Below are positions 7,764 through 17,183 of a stretch of 64,000 nt of DNA, piece by piece. The notes under the pieces were generated by a model that saw only the letters and a program-made list of their open reading frames with translations, searched no databases and had not been told where the DNA came from. The stretch spans positions 124,001-188,000 of the forward strand of contig NZ_APVL01000002.1 of the NCBI RefSeq assembly GCF_000565285.1, read 5' to 3'. This DNA comes from Cytobacillus firmus DS1 (lineage in GTDB: Bacteria > Bacillota > Bacilli > Bacillales > Cytobacillaceae). Each line of letters starts with the position of its first letter. Positions within the stretch are counted from its first letter, which is position 1. The translations under genes were made by a program, and so were the position numbers.

Positions 7764-9170
7764 TTAAATGAGGAACATGGCTGCAATAGTTGTCACGATT
7801 AAGCCAATTGTGACCGGAAGCAGGTTCCGGCGAGCCAGTTCAAAAGCATCTACATTACAAATTGCGGCTGCGGGTATAAGGGCCCAGGGGACCAGTGTGC
7901 CACCGCCTACCCAGATGGCAGCTACCTGCCCGAGAGCCGTTAAGGTTGCAGCACCTGTACCTATAGCTGTCGCAAATAGATTAGCAATGGAGCCGGCAAG
8001 TGAGATGCCGGAAAAACCAGATCCATCAAGCCCCGTAATGGCTCCAACGGCAGTCAGTGTAATGGCGCCTACCTCTTTGCTTAAAGGGACAACAGATGCA
8101 AGCCCCACTCCAAGATCATTAACGATTCCATGAGAACCCTTTGGCAAAAAGTCTCCTATCATCTGAGAAAATCCAGCGTCCCCCAGATAAAAGAAAGCTG
8201 CAATTGGAATGACAGGGCCAAATACTCTGAATCCAAACTGGAAGCCTTCAACTAAATAGGCTGTTGTTTTTTCAAGACCTTTATTACGATGGGCTGCAAG
8301 TGTAATCATCAGGAGGATAAATATCGATGTCCCGCCTACCAAAGCCGTTGCGTCACCGCCCTGAAGATCCAATGCAAACATGGCTGCAACATCAGCAGCA
8401 AATAACGTTGGAATTAATAACGCAAAAAAACGCTTGTGTTTAAGTGAAAGCAACTGTTTTTGACTGGCATCAGCCTGAAGTTCAGCTGGTATATCCCCAG
8501 TAAGCCCTGTATCTGCAGTCAGCTTGCCGCTTTTCATATCTCTCTTGATAAGGTAAAAAGCGGTAATAGTCGTGACTGTACCCATAATAATAACAAGCGG
8601 AACACTGGCTGATATGACTTCACCTACAGGAAGGCCGGCTGCGTCGGCAGTTAATTTCGGTGCAGCCTGGATTATAAAATCTCCGGATAGTGCGATGCCG
8701 TGGCCGAACAGGTTCATGGCCATCGCCACACCCAAAGCAGGTAATCCTACCCGGATGGCTACGGGAAGAAGGACTGCCCCCATTAAGGCAACTGCAGGAG
8801 ATGGCCAAAAAAACCAGGAGATGACCATCATCAAAATCCCGATCGTCCAGTAGGCAAGTGCCGGTGTTCTGATTAATCTGGTAAAAGGAGAGATCATGAC
8901 ATCATTAATTCCGGTTGTGGCCAGTGTCCGGCTCATGGCGACTATAATTGAAATGACCAGTATAGTGGAAAGGAGTTCTGTTATCGCAAATATAAAACTT
9001 GTAAAAATACTGCTGATTGAACCGCTTAAAGAGCCGGTAGCCGTAATGGCAATTAAAAAGATGCCCGCAATACAGACAAGCGTTGTATCTCTCCTCATAA
9101 CCATGAAGCCGATGATGAAGAGAATAAAAAGAACATATATCCAATGGATGGCTGTCAGTTCAACTCCCAC
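7764..9170 (-). CDS. yhfA: Multi-spanning membrane transporter, YhfA-like
   Basis: Very hydrophobic protein of 468 aa with about 11-12 membrane segments. It resembles the ion-transporter superfamily (gluconate/citrate/arsenite-type permeases), with two related halves and glycine- and serine-rich re-entrant-like motifs (WPSPAVALMGAVLLP, GDFIIQAAP, GVGLASVVPLSKEVGAITL). The start is GTG at 9170, 8 nt after AAGGGGG. I recognise it as like B. subtilis YhfA from the TAIHWIYVLF N-terminus. Its substrate is unknown. It is a single-gene unit bounded by the terminator at 7732-7756. Confidence 0.8.
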   Translation of the reverse strand: MGVELTAIHWIYVLFILFIIGFMVMRRDTTLVCIAGIFLIAITATGSLSGSISSIFTSFIFAITELLSTILVISIIVAMSRTLATTGINDVMISPFTRLIRTPALAYWTIGILMMVISWFFWPSPAVALMGAVLLPVAIRVGLPALGVAMAMNLFGHGIALSGDFIIQAAPKLTADAAGLPVGEVISASVPLVIIMGTVTTITAFYLIKRDMKSGKLTADTGLTGDIPAELQADASQKQLLSLKHKRFFALLIPTLFAADVAAMFALDLQGGDATALVGGTSIFILLMITLAAHRNKGLEKTTAYLVEGFQFGFRVFGPVIPIAAFFYLGDAGFSQMIGDFLPKGSHGIVNDLGVGLASVVPLSKEVGAITLTAVGAITGLDGSGFSGISLAGSIANLFATAIGTGAATLTALGQVAAIWVGGGTLVPWALIPAAAICNVDAFELARRNLLPVTIGLIVTTIAAMFLI

Positions 9171-9421
9171 TTAATTTTCCCCCTTTCATAATTCCCTAAG
9201 AGAAGCGCCGGTTTAGGCGAATCACCCTATTCGGAATGTAGTACAGAATATGATGGATAGAAATAAATGGTGATATGAATTGAATCCGTCCAGAGGAGGA
9301 GGCTGAAACACACCGGGGGATGTTTCAATAGAATTGCTGACTGATAAAATGAATGTACAGGAGGAAAATGTTTTTGCATTAGCGAATACAAGAATAGGAG
9401 AAAAGAGGGAAGGGAAAGCCT

Positions 9422-10246
9422 ATGAGATACAGGTCAGTTAATCAAATAATCTTCGCGATAACTTTATCAGCTGTTGGAGGTTTGCTTCTTCTTATGAACA
9501 TAGGTGTCATTTCCTTGGAAATAAAAGAGGTATTTGTCGTAATTTACCCCTTAATCCTATTGGCTGCAGGGGTTCATTACCTGCTGTCATACATACTGAA
9601 GAAAAGCCGGAGCGGGATGTTTCCCGGGTTATTTCTAATCGTATTTTCATTTCTATTAATCCTTGATCGTCTAGGAGTAATTGAATTCAGGTTTATGGAA
9701 ATCTGGAAACTCTGGCCCCTGTTTCTTATTTTTATCGGCATTAAAATTCTATTGAAAAAAGATCGTTTAAAGATACATTTTGAACAGGATTTCCCGGCTG
9801 ATATCTATGCGAAAGACAAAGGTGGAGCGGAGAAAAAAGTTATTAATATCTCAAAATATGAAAGCCCTCAGCCGCTTAAAAATATCAGAGGCTTTTCAAT
9901 TGGCGATGTGGATTTTAAACAGCCGAATTGGTCTCTCGAGCCGATGGATTTATATACAATGATCGGTGATTATTTTATCGATTTCAGCAAAGCTTTCATC
10001 CCGGAGAAAGAGACGCCAGTCATTGTGAGAGGGTGGATTGGGGATGTGAAAATGATCATCCCCGAAAACATTCCGGTGATGATCCAGTCAAATATTAATA
10101 TAGGAGACATCCGCATTTTTGATCAAAAGACAGGTGACATCAACCGCAGTCTTCAATATAAGTCACCCGGTTATGATGAAGCATCCAGAAAGCTGAAAAT
10201 CGCTGTACAAGTAAAAATTGGATCCATTCGGATCGATAAAGTATAG
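9422..10246 (+). CDS. liaF: LiaF-like inhibitor of the LiaRS two-component system
   Basis: Membrane protein of 274 aa with about four N-terminal hydrophobic segments (residues 8-115) and a soluble C-terminal beta-rich domain of the cell-wall-active antibiotic response type. In B. subtilis LiaF keeps the LiaS kinase quiet until lipid II-targeting antibiotics or envelope stress occur. It is followed 9 bp later by liaS. It is somewhat longer than B. subtilis LiaF (about 241 aa, from memory). The start ATG follows GGAAGGG. No liaI or liaH is found upstream; the preceding 250 bp hold no convincing gene. Confidence 0.88.
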   Translation: MRYRSVNQIIFAITLSAVGGLLLLMNIGVISLEIKEVFVVIYPLILLAAGVHYLLSYILKKSRSGMFPGLFLIVFSFLLILDRLGVIEFRFMEIWKLWPLFLIFIGIKILLKKDRLKIHFEQDFPADIYAKDKGGAEKKVINISKYESPQPLKNIRGFSIGDVDFKQPNWSLEPMDLYTMIGDYFIDFSKAFIPEKETPVIVRGWIGDVKMIIPENIPVMIQSNINIGDIRIFDQKTGDINRSLQYKSPGYDEASRKLKIAVQVKIGSIRIDKV

Positions 10247-10255
10247 GGGTATAAG

Positions 10256-11299
10256 ATGAAAAAAAGCGGAATCAGGTATTGGTTTGTGCAGAGCTTTATT
10301 ATGATGGCCATTATAAGTTCATTAATCTTTTTTGTCGGATTGCAGGTCTATCTATTTTACAATTCTGAATCGCCATTGACTATAAAGAGCACCTTTTGGC
10401 TGTTTTTGTATGTTTTAACGGTATTACTCCTTACGGGTGCCTATTTTGGGCTCAAGGGCAGCTACTTAATAAAAGGGCGGCTCGGTGATATTTTATTATT
10501 TGTTTCGACCTTAAGAAGCGGCAAGTATGCTGATCGGATGGAATCTTATGAAAAAGATGAAATAGGATTAATATCAGATGAACTGAATCAGCTGGCCGAA
10601 AATATTCAGGAGCAGGTTTTTTTCATGCAGCGGCTTGCTGATGAAAAGTCTGCATTGGCACAAACCGCCCATTCAGCAGCTGTAATGGAAGAAAGACAGC
10701 GCCTGGCCAGGGATCTGCATGATGTAGTGAGCCAGCAGCTTTTCGCATTAAGTATGATGTCTTCAGCAGCCCTGAGAGTTTTTGATTTGGATAGTGATAA
10801 AGCGAGAGAGCAGTTAAATGAAATCTCTGAAATCGCTGCGAAAGCCCAGGGGGAAATGAGAGCGCTTCTCCTCCATCTTAGGCCTGTGCAGCTGAGTAAT
10901 GACAGACTCTGTGATGGTATTATTAAGCTGATTCAGGAGTTAAAGGCAAAGACAAACATCGAATTTCATGCAAGCATTGATGAGATTGAGAACCTTTCCA
11001 AAGCAGCGGAAGAGCATTTGTTCCGGATTGTCCAGGAGGCCCTATCTAATGTGCTCCGCCATGCGGATGCAGGAACGATAAAAGTAACGCTAACGGAAGA
11101 GGAAGATTATATCTATCTTTTTATTGCAGATAATGGGAAAGGGTTTAATCCTCATAAAGAGAGAATCACTTCTTACGGGCTGAAGACAATGAGGGAACGC
11201 TGCGAGGAGGTTGGCGGAATATTTAAAATACGATCCAAAGAAAACGAAGGAACCTATATAGATATAAAAATTCCGGCAAAAGGGGAGAGGCTTAAATGA
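10256..11299 (+). CDS. liaS: Sensor histidine kinase LiaS
   Basis: NarL-group sensor kinase of 347 aa. Two membrane helices (about 12-34 and 46-68) flank a very short extracytoplasmic loop, typical of intramembrane-sensing kinases. A HAMP-like linker follows. The phospho-accepting His is at about 155 (RQRLARDLHDVVSQQ), the N-box is VQEALSNVLRHA near 258 and the G-box is DNGKGFNP near 295. It senses cell-envelope stress together with LiaF and phosphorylates LiaR. Its stop overlaps the liaR start by 4 bp (ATGA). Confidence 0.93.
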   Translation: MKKSGIRYWFVQSFIMMAIISSLIFFVGLQVYLFYNSESPLTIKSTFWLFLYVLTVLLLTGAYFGLKGSYLIKGRLGDILLFVSTLRSGKYADRMESYEKDEIGLISDELNQLAENIQEQVFFMQRLADEKSALAQTAHSAAVMEERQRLARDLHDVVSQQLFALSMMSSAALRVFDLDSDKAREQLNEISEIAAKAQGEMRALLLHLRPVQLSNDRLCDGIIKLIQELKAKTNIEFHASIDEIENLSKAAEEHLFRIVQEALSNVLRHADAGTIKVTLTEEEDYIYLFIADNGKGFNPHKERITSYGLKTMRERCEEVGGIFKIRSKENEGTYIDIKIPAKGERLK

Positions 11300-11943
11300 T
11301 CAGGGTAGCAGTTGTAGATGATCATGAAATGGTAAGAAGGGGAATTATTTCTTATTTGGCAACTGAGTCTGGCATAGAGGTTATTGGAGAAGCAGGCAGT
11401 GGAAATGAAGCTGTAAAGCTTGTGCTCAAAGAACGGCCGGAAATCGTTTTGATGGATCTCCTGATGGAAAATGGGAACGGAATAGAGGCAACAAGGGAGA
11501 TATTAAAAAGCTATCCTGAATGCAAGGTTATTATCATAACCAGCTTTTACGATGATGAACAGGTTTTTCCTGCCATTGAAGCGGGTGCATTCAGCTATAT
11601 GCTGAAAACGGCAAATGCTGCCGAAGTTGTAAATGCCATTAAGAAAGCTGCGCAGGGTGAGCCTGTCATTGAGTCAAAGGTAGCGGGGAAAATGGTAAGT
11701 CGTTTCAGAGAAAAAGAGAAAAAGCCTCATGATGATTTAACTGAAAGGGAATTTGATGTTCTGCTCTGCATTGGGGAAGGGATGACAAACCAGGAAATCA
11801 GTGAGGAATTGTTCATTGGCATCAAAACCGTCAAAACACACGTAAGCAATATCCTCAGTAAACTGGGCGTTACAGACCGTACACAGGCAGCCGTTTATGC
11901 CAACCGAAATGGAATCATAAAAAAACAGGCGAAAAAAGGATGA
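11296..11943 (+). CDS. liaR: Response regulator LiaR
   Basis: NarL/FixJ response regulator of 215 aa. The receiver domain (1-120) carries the acidic pair D8/D9, phosphorylation site D54 (VLMDLLMENG) and a conserved Lys near 104. The LuxR-type helix-turn-helix lies at 145-210 (LTEREFDVLLCIGEGMTNQEI). It is the output of the LiaFS system. It is coupled to liaS by the ATGA overlap and ends at a terminator that begins inside its last codons. The usual targets (liaIH) are not in this window. Confidence 0.94.
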   Translation: MIRVAVVDDHEMVRRGIISYLATESGIEVIGEAGSGNEAVKLVLKERPEIVLMDLLMENGNGIEATREILKSYPECKVIIITSFYDDEQVFPAIEAGAFSYMLKTANAAEVVNAIKKAAQGEPVIESKVAGKMVSRFREKEKKPHDDLTEREFDVLLCIGEGMTNQEISEELFIGIKTVKTHVSNILSKLGVTDRTQAAVYANRNGIIKKQAKKG

Positions 11944-11966
11944 GCTATAAGGGCTCATCCTTTTTT
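11937..11966 (+). terminator. Terminator of liaFSR
   Basis: Hairpin AAGGATGAGC/GCTCATCCTT with a short loop, followed by six T residues and overlapping the liaR stop. Confidence 0.9.
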
Positions 11967-12017
11967 AATAGATAAGAAAGATAACTTAGAACATCTGGCT
12001 CCAGCATTCTTTTCTTA

Positions 12018-12533
<516 letters not shown>

Positions 12534-12669
12534 TCACTCCACTTGGATAAGTTTTATATTGTTCTCTCTGAAGTATAAACACTAAATTATTTAAAATATA
12601 TTTATAGTGTGCTTATATCCTTACAATCTTCAATTTTCCCTTATTTAAACAGTTAAAAACGTCAATTTT

Positions 12670-12696
12670 TTGACATTTGGCGTTCAAATCTATACA
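12670..12696 (+). promoter_or_regulatory. Possible promoter of hemEHY
   Basis: A perfect TTGACA (12670-12675) is followed after only 15 bp by TATACA. The spacer is short, so the -10 assignment is weak. The 282-bp hmoB-hemE gap is AT-rich and shows nothing else I can name. Confidence 0.3.
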
Positions 12697-12809
12697 AAAA
12701 CAGAGAAAAAAGGATATAGTCATAAAGGATAGATATTCGAGATTTCTAATTTGGTTACATATATATTACAATAATACGCAGACAAGACTTGAAAGGTGGA
12801 TAAAATTTA

Positions 12810-13856
12810 ATGACGAACTCATTTAATGATACATTTTTGAAGGCAGCAAGAGGAGAACAGACCGAGCATGTTCCTGTATGGTATATGCGCCAGGCTGGCC
12901 GCTCACAGCCAGAGTATAGAGCAATTAAAGAAAAATACTCCCTATTCGAAATTACACACCAGCCTGAACTTTGTGCTTATGTAACAAGGCTGCCGGTAGA
13001 GCAGTATAACAATGATGCTGCCATTCTTTATAAAGACATTATGTCACCGCTTCCAGCCATTGGGGTGGATGTAGAAATTAAATCAGGAATCGGCCCTGTT
13101 ATATCAAATCCAATCCGTTCCAAAGCAGATGTAGAAAAGCTTGGTGAAATCCATCCGGAAGAGGATGTTCCATATGTCCTGGATACCATTAAGCTTCTTA
13201 CTCAAGAGCAGCTGACTGTTCCTCTTATCGGTTTTGCAGGTGCTCCGTTTACTCTTGCAAGTTATATGATCGAAGGCGGTCCATCGAAGAATTACAACAA
13301 AACAAAATCATTTATGTATGCAGAGCCTGAAGCCTGGTTTGCGTTAATGGATAAGCTTGGAGAAATGACTATTACCTACGTGAAGTCCCAGGTCAAAGCA
13401 GGTGCAAAAGCCATCCAGATTTTCGATTCTTGGGTTGGTGCCCTGAATGTGGAAGATTACCGCTATTTTATTAAGCCGGTAATGAATCGCATTTTCTCTG
13501 CCTTGAAAGAAGAGAACGTTCCGCTGATCATGTTCGGTGTAGGCGCAAGCCATCTTGCACTGGAGTGGCATGATTTGCCGCTTGATGTAGTGGGGCTTGA
13601 TTGGAGACTTCCGATTCAGGAAGCAAGGGCAAAAGGCATCACCAAAACAGTTCAGGGTAATCTAGACCCTGCGATTCTCCTTGCACCTTGGGAGGTTATC
13701 GAGGAAAAAGCAAAAGCTATTCTTGATCAGGGAATGGCTCAGCCGGGTTATATTTTCAACCTTGGACACGGTGTTTTCCCGGAGGTTAATCCTGATACAT
13801 TAAAGAAATTAACTGCTTTTATCCACGAATACTCTGCCTCAAAATTAAGCAAATAG
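12810..13856 (+). CDS. hemE: Uroporphyrinogen III decarboxylase
   Basis: Removes four carboxyl groups from uroporphyrinogen III to give coproporphyrinogen III. The protein is 348 aa. The family signature [16 protein letters not shown] is at about 22-37, the conserved Asp-containing FDSWVGALN near 203, and GLDWRLP near 265. AAGGTGG precedes the ATG by about 8 nt. It is first in the hemE-hemH-hemY set, which in Bacillaceae works in the coproporphyrin-dependent route of heme synthesis. Normal length and intact. Confidence 0.97.
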   Translation: MTNSFNDTFLKAARGEQTEHVPVWYMRQAGRSQPEYRAIKEKYSLFEITHQPELCAYVTRLPVEQYNNDAAILYKDIMSPLPAIGVDVEIKSGIGPVISNPIRSKADVEKLGEIHPEEDVPYVLDTIKLLTQEQLTVPLIGFAGAPFTLASYMIEGGPSKNYNKTKSFMYAEPEAWFALMDKLGEMTITYVKSQVKAGAKAIQIFDSWVGALNVEDYRYFIKPVMNRIFSALKEENVPLIMFGVGASHLALEWHDLPLDVVGLDWRLPIQEARAKGITKTVQGNLDPAILLAPWEVIEEKAKAILDQGMAQPGYIFNLGHGVFPEVNPDTLKKLTAFIHEYSASKLSK

Positions 13857-13975
13857 CCTCCGGCTGGCTTAAAGCGATAGCAGGTGTACTTGCATATTGC
13901 TATGAGCATTAGTTTTGGTAATCGATTTGTTTTTTGGCACAATAAAAACTGGAGACAGAATTTGAGGTGGATGAC

Positions 13976-14908
13976 ATGGGTAAAAAGAGAATGGGTTTAC
14001 TTGTAATGGCTTATGGAACTCCCTATAAGGAAGAAGACATTGAGCGTTACTATACACATATCCGCAGAGGAAGAAAGCCTTCTGAGGAAATGCTTGAAGA
14101 TTTAAGAAGCAGGTATGAAGCGATCGGCGGAATATCGCCGCTTGCAGAAATTACTAAAGATCAGGCTGAAAAACTTGAACAGCATTTAAATGAAATTCAG
14201 GACGAGTATGAATTCAAAATGTATATTGGGTTGAAGCATATCGAACCTTTCATAGAAGATGCGGTTAAACAAATGCATGAGGATGGGATAGAGGAAGCTG
14301 TCAGCATTGTTCTTGCGCCTCATTTCTCAACCTTCAGCGTGAAATCATATAACGGCAGAGCCAAAGAAGAGGCTGAAAAGCTTGGCGGCCTTGAAATAAG
14401 GTCAGTTGAAAGCTGGTATAAAGAGCCTAAGTTTATTAAATATTGGGCTGATCGGGTAAAGGAAACCTTCGATAAAATGCCTGCTGAAGAAAAAGATTCT
14501 GCAGTGTTAATTGTTTCTGCACATAGTTTGCCGGAAAAAATCCTGCAATCAGGGGATCCATATCCGCTTCAGCTACAGGAAACAGCTGATCTCATAGCCG
14601 AACAGGCTGGTGTCAAAAACTATGCTGTCGGCTGGCAAAGTGCAGGAAACACACCTGAGCCATGGCTTGGGCCAGATGTACAGGATTTGACAAGAGATCT
14701 TTATCAGAATAAAGGCTACAAAGCATTCGTTTACACACCAGTAGGTTTTGTGTCAGATCATCTTGAAGTGCTGTACGATAATGATTATGAATGCAAAGTT
14801 GTAACTGATGAGCTGGGAGCAAGCTATTACCGCCCTGAAATGCCGAATTCTCAGCCTGAGTTCATTGATGCAATGTCAGATGCCATTTTTAAATTGCTGA
14901 ATAGATAA
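13976..14908 (+). CDS. hemH: Coproporphyrin III ferrochelatase (HemH/CpfC)
   Basis: Soluble ferrochelatase of 310 aa that inserts Fe2+ into coproporphyrin III in Gram-positive bacteria. The metal-site residues H183 (VSAHSLPEK) and E264 ([10 protein letters not shown]) fall at exactly the B. subtilis positions when the ATG at 13976 is used. That ATG is 5 nt after GAGGTGG; an in-frame GTG at 13967 lies inside this ribosome site and is unlikely. The 119-bp gap to hemE has no T-tailed terminator, so co-transcription is expected. Confidence 0.97.
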   Translation: MGKKRMGLLVMAYGTPYKEEDIERYYTHIRRGRKPSEEMLEDLRSRYEAIGGISPLAEITKDQAEKLEQHLNEIQDEYEFKMYIGLKHIEPFIEDAVKQMHEDGIEEAVSIVLAPHFSTFSVKSYNGRAKEEAEKLGGLEIRSVESWYKEPKFIKYWADRVKETFDKMPAEEKDSAVLIVSAHSLPEKILQSGDPYPLQLQETADLIAEQAGVKNYAVGWQSAGNTPEPWLGPDVQDLTRDLYQNKGYKAFVYTPVGFVSDHLEVLYDNDYECKVVTDELGASYYRPEMPNSQPEFIDAMSDAIFKLLNR

Positions 14909-14985
14909 GCGAAACTTCCCTCAGTGGGGGATTACTGCCTGTAGACTGCAATAATGCAAAAAATTAGAAAAGAAGGCGATTTACC

Positions 14986-16425
14986 GTGCAGGGAGAGAGA
15001 CAGAAAGTTATTGTTGCCGGAGGAGGAATTACGGGTCTTGCTGCAGCTTACTATCTGCAGAAGGAAGCTATAGAAAAGGGCTTGGCTCTGGACGTTAAGC
15101 TCATAGAGGCTTCCCATCGCCTTGGAGGCAAGATTCAAACAATACTACGAGACGGTTTTGTGATCGAACGAGGGCCAGACTCCTTTTTGGCCCGTAAGCA
15201 AAGTGCAGCGCGCCTTGCCATGGAAGCGGGCCTTGAAAAGGAACTTGTGAGAAATACTTCTGGCAAGTCCTATGTCCTTGTAAGGCAGCGACTATATCCA
15301 ATGCCTGGCGGATCCATCATGGGCATCCCGACACAAATTGCTCCCTTTATAACAACCGGCTTATTCTCTCCTGCAGGAAAGGCAAGAGCTGCGGCAGATT
15401 TTGTGCTGCCGCGCTCCAATCCTTCCACAGATCAGTCTTTGGGTGCCTTTTTCAGAAGAAGGCTTGGTGACGAAGTTGTCGATAATTTGATTGAACCGCT
15501 TCTCTCTGGCATATATGCAGGCGATATTGATCAATTGAGCCTTATGGCCACTTTCCCGCAGTTTTATCAGGTTGAGCAGAAGTATAGAAGCTTAATAATG
15601 GGAATGAAGAAGGCTGCAGGATCTCAGCCGAAACAAGCCGGAAACAGCAAAAGCAAAGAAGGAATGTTTCTTACTTTCAAATCAGGGCTTCAATCACTTG
15701 TCGATGCTCTCGAAAGCAAGCTTGAACCCGGGACTGTGCTGAAAGGCCATCGCATTGAATCGGTTATTAAGAATGGCAAAAGCTATACCGTTGAAATAAA
15801 TGGGGGAGAAAGCCTTAATGCAGATTGCATAGTTATGGCTGTCCCCCACCTTGCGTTGTGCAGCATTTTCTCCGGCTGGGGACTTTTTGAGCAGTTTAAA
15901 GAAATGCCGTCCACTTCAGTGGCAACTGTAGCTCTGGCTTTTCCGGAGGATGCGATTGAAAGGGATATAGACGGAACGGGTTTTGTTGTTTCACGCCACA
16001 GTGATTATACTATTACTGCCTGTACCTGGACACATAAAAAATGGCCTCATTCTACCCCAAAAGGAAAAGTGCTTCTGCGCTGTTACGTTGGCAAAGCCGG
16101 TGATGAAGCAGTTGTGGATCTGTCAGATGATCAAATTGTTAAAGTTGTGCTTGATGACTTAAATAAAACGATGAATATTAATATGAATCCTGAATTTAGT
16201 TATGTAACAAGATGGAAGGATTCAATGCCTCAGTATACCGTTGGACATAAAGAACGCGTCGGATTGGCAAAGAAACAGGCGCAGGGTGAGCTGCCGGGCA
16301 TTTTTCTGGCAGGAAGTTCGTATGAAGGTCTTGGTGTTCCTGACTGCATAGATCAGGCAGAAGAGGCAGTTCGAAATACATTAGAATACCTGCAAATCAA
16401 CAAGCCAAAAGCTGTCCGTGTGTGA
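14986..16425 (+). CDS. hemY: Coproporphyrinogen III oxidase HemY/CgoX
   Basis: FAD-dependent oxidase of 479 aa that makes coproporphyrin III in the Firmicute heme pathway (older name protoporphyrinogen oxidase). The N-terminal dinucleotide-binding motif GGGITGLAAAYYL is near residue 10, ERGPDSFLARK near 57, LIEPLLSGIYAGD near 168, and the C-terminal FAD-contact segment GSSYEGLGVPDCIDQ near 445. The start is GTG at 14986 after AAGAAGG. Last gene of hemEHY; a terminator overlaps its stop codon. Confidence 0.96.
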   Translation: MQGERQKVIVAGGGITGLAAAYYLQKEAIEKGLALDVKLIEASHRLGGKIQTILRDGFVIERGPDSFLARKQSAARLAMEAGLEKELVRNTSGKSYVLVRQRLYPMPGGSIMGIPTQIAPFITTGLFSPAGKARAAADFVLPRSNPSTDQSLGAFFRRRLGDEVVDNLIEPLLSGIYAGDIDQLSLMATFPQFYQVEQKYRSLIMGMKKAAGSQPKQAGNSKSKEGMFLTFKSGLQSLVDALESKLEPGTVLKGHRIESVIKNGKSYTVEINGGESLNADCIVMAVPHLALCSIFSGWGLFEQFKEMPSTSVATVALAFPEDAIERDIDGTGFVVSRHSDYTITACTWTHKKWPHSTPKGKVLLRCYVGKAGDEAVVDLSDDQIVKVVLDDLNKTMNINMNPEFSYVTRWKDSMPQYTVGHKERVGLAKKQAQGELPGIFLAGSSYEGLGVPDCIDQAEEAVRNTLEYLQINKPKAVRV

Positions 16426-16434
16426 CAGCTTTTT
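16407..16434 (+). terminator. Terminator of hemEHY
   Basis: Stem AAAAGCTGTC/GACAGCTTTT overlapping the hemY stop, with the 3' arm merging into a T run. Confidence 0.85.
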
Positions 16435-16496
16435 AAATTGGCATCATTTCAGGTTGCTTTTTCAAATAGAGTATGATAAATTACTTCTTGTACTAA

Positions 16497-16519
16497 TGAC
16501 CAAATTGTTCAATTAGTCA
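16497..16519 (+). promoter_or_regulatory. Operator of yhgD (TetR-type, copy 1)
   Basis: 23-bp dyad TGACCAA-N9-TTAGTCA, extended on both sides to AATGAC...GTCATT, 19 bp before the yhgD ATG and just downstream of a possible promoter (TTGCTT-N17-TAAATT). The same pattern recurs before yhgE, so YhgD autoregulation is likely. Confidence 0.75.
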
Positions 16520-16538
16520 TTTTCGAAGAGGTGAGTTT

Positions 16539-17111
16539 ATGTCAGCAGATCGGAAACAGCAGATTCTTGAAGCAGCCACAAAATCATTTTCTCTTTTCGG
16601 CTATAAAGCAACCACTATGGATCAGGTTGCAAAGCTTGCGAATGTTGGAAAAGGCACTATCTATAATTTCTTTAAAAATAAAGAAGAGCTGTTTGATGAA
16701 ATTATCCATACGCTTATCACGGAAATGAAAAATGCAGCCGATGAAGCGCTTGATCCTTCTTTGCCCTTTCACAAAAATGTTCATCGGGGATTGTATAAAA
16801 TACTTGAATTCCGCATGAAGCATCAGCTGACAATCAAGCTTTTCCAGGAAGCAAAGGAAATGGGAACTCCTGCTGTTACAGATGTAATTGGGAAAGTGGA
16901 GGATGCGATAATTAAATATGTAAAAGATAAAGTTACACTTGCCATTGAAAGAGGAGAAATCCGGGAATGCGATCCGGAACTGACTTCCTTTGTCATGCTT
17001 AAGCTTTATATTGCTCTTATTTTTGATTGGGAACAGCGTCATGAACCATTGGAAAAAGAAAAAATAGCTCTTCTGTTTGAGCAATACATTATGAAAGGAT
17101 TATCGAACTAG
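16539..17111 (+). CDS. yhgD: TetR family transcriptional regulator YhgD
   Basis: Repressor of 190 aa. The N-terminal TetR helix-turn-helix is clear (ILEAATKSFSLFGYKATTMDQVAKLANVGKG across residues 8-38, then TIYNFFKNKEELF). The C-terminal ligand domain is not assignable. It sits between hemEHY and yhgE. Identical-format 23-bp dyads lie before this gene (16497-16519) and before yhgE (17137-17159), so it most likely represses itself and yhgE. The inducing ligand is unknown. GAAGAGGTGAG precedes the ATG. Confidence 0.93.
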   Translation: MSADRKQQILEAATKSFSLFGYKATTMDQVAKLANVGKGTIYNFFKNKEELFDEIIHTLITEMKNAADEALDPSLPFHKNVHRGLYKILEFRMKHQLTIKLFQEAKEMGTPAVTDVIGKVEDAIIKYVKDKVTLAIERGEIRECDPELTSFVMLKLYIALIFDWEQRHEPLEKEKIALLFEQYIMKGLSN

Positions 17112-17136
17112 ATAGTCCTCTATTTTTTCAGAAAAA

Positions 17137-17159
17137 TGACCAAGTGAGAAAAATAGTCA
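17137..17159 (+). promoter_or_regulatory. Operator of yhgE (TetR-type, copy 2)
   Basis: TGACCAA-N9-ATAGTCA, 23 bp, matching the yhgD operator at both half-sites with one change, 24 bp before the yhgE start. Confidence 0.7.
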
Positions 17160-17183
17160 AAAAGTAATTTGGAGGGATTTACG

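Noticed and set aside
9360-9452. 30-codon frame overlapping the liaF start
   Set aside because: No convincing ribosome site, and it overlaps the liaF ribosome site and first codons.
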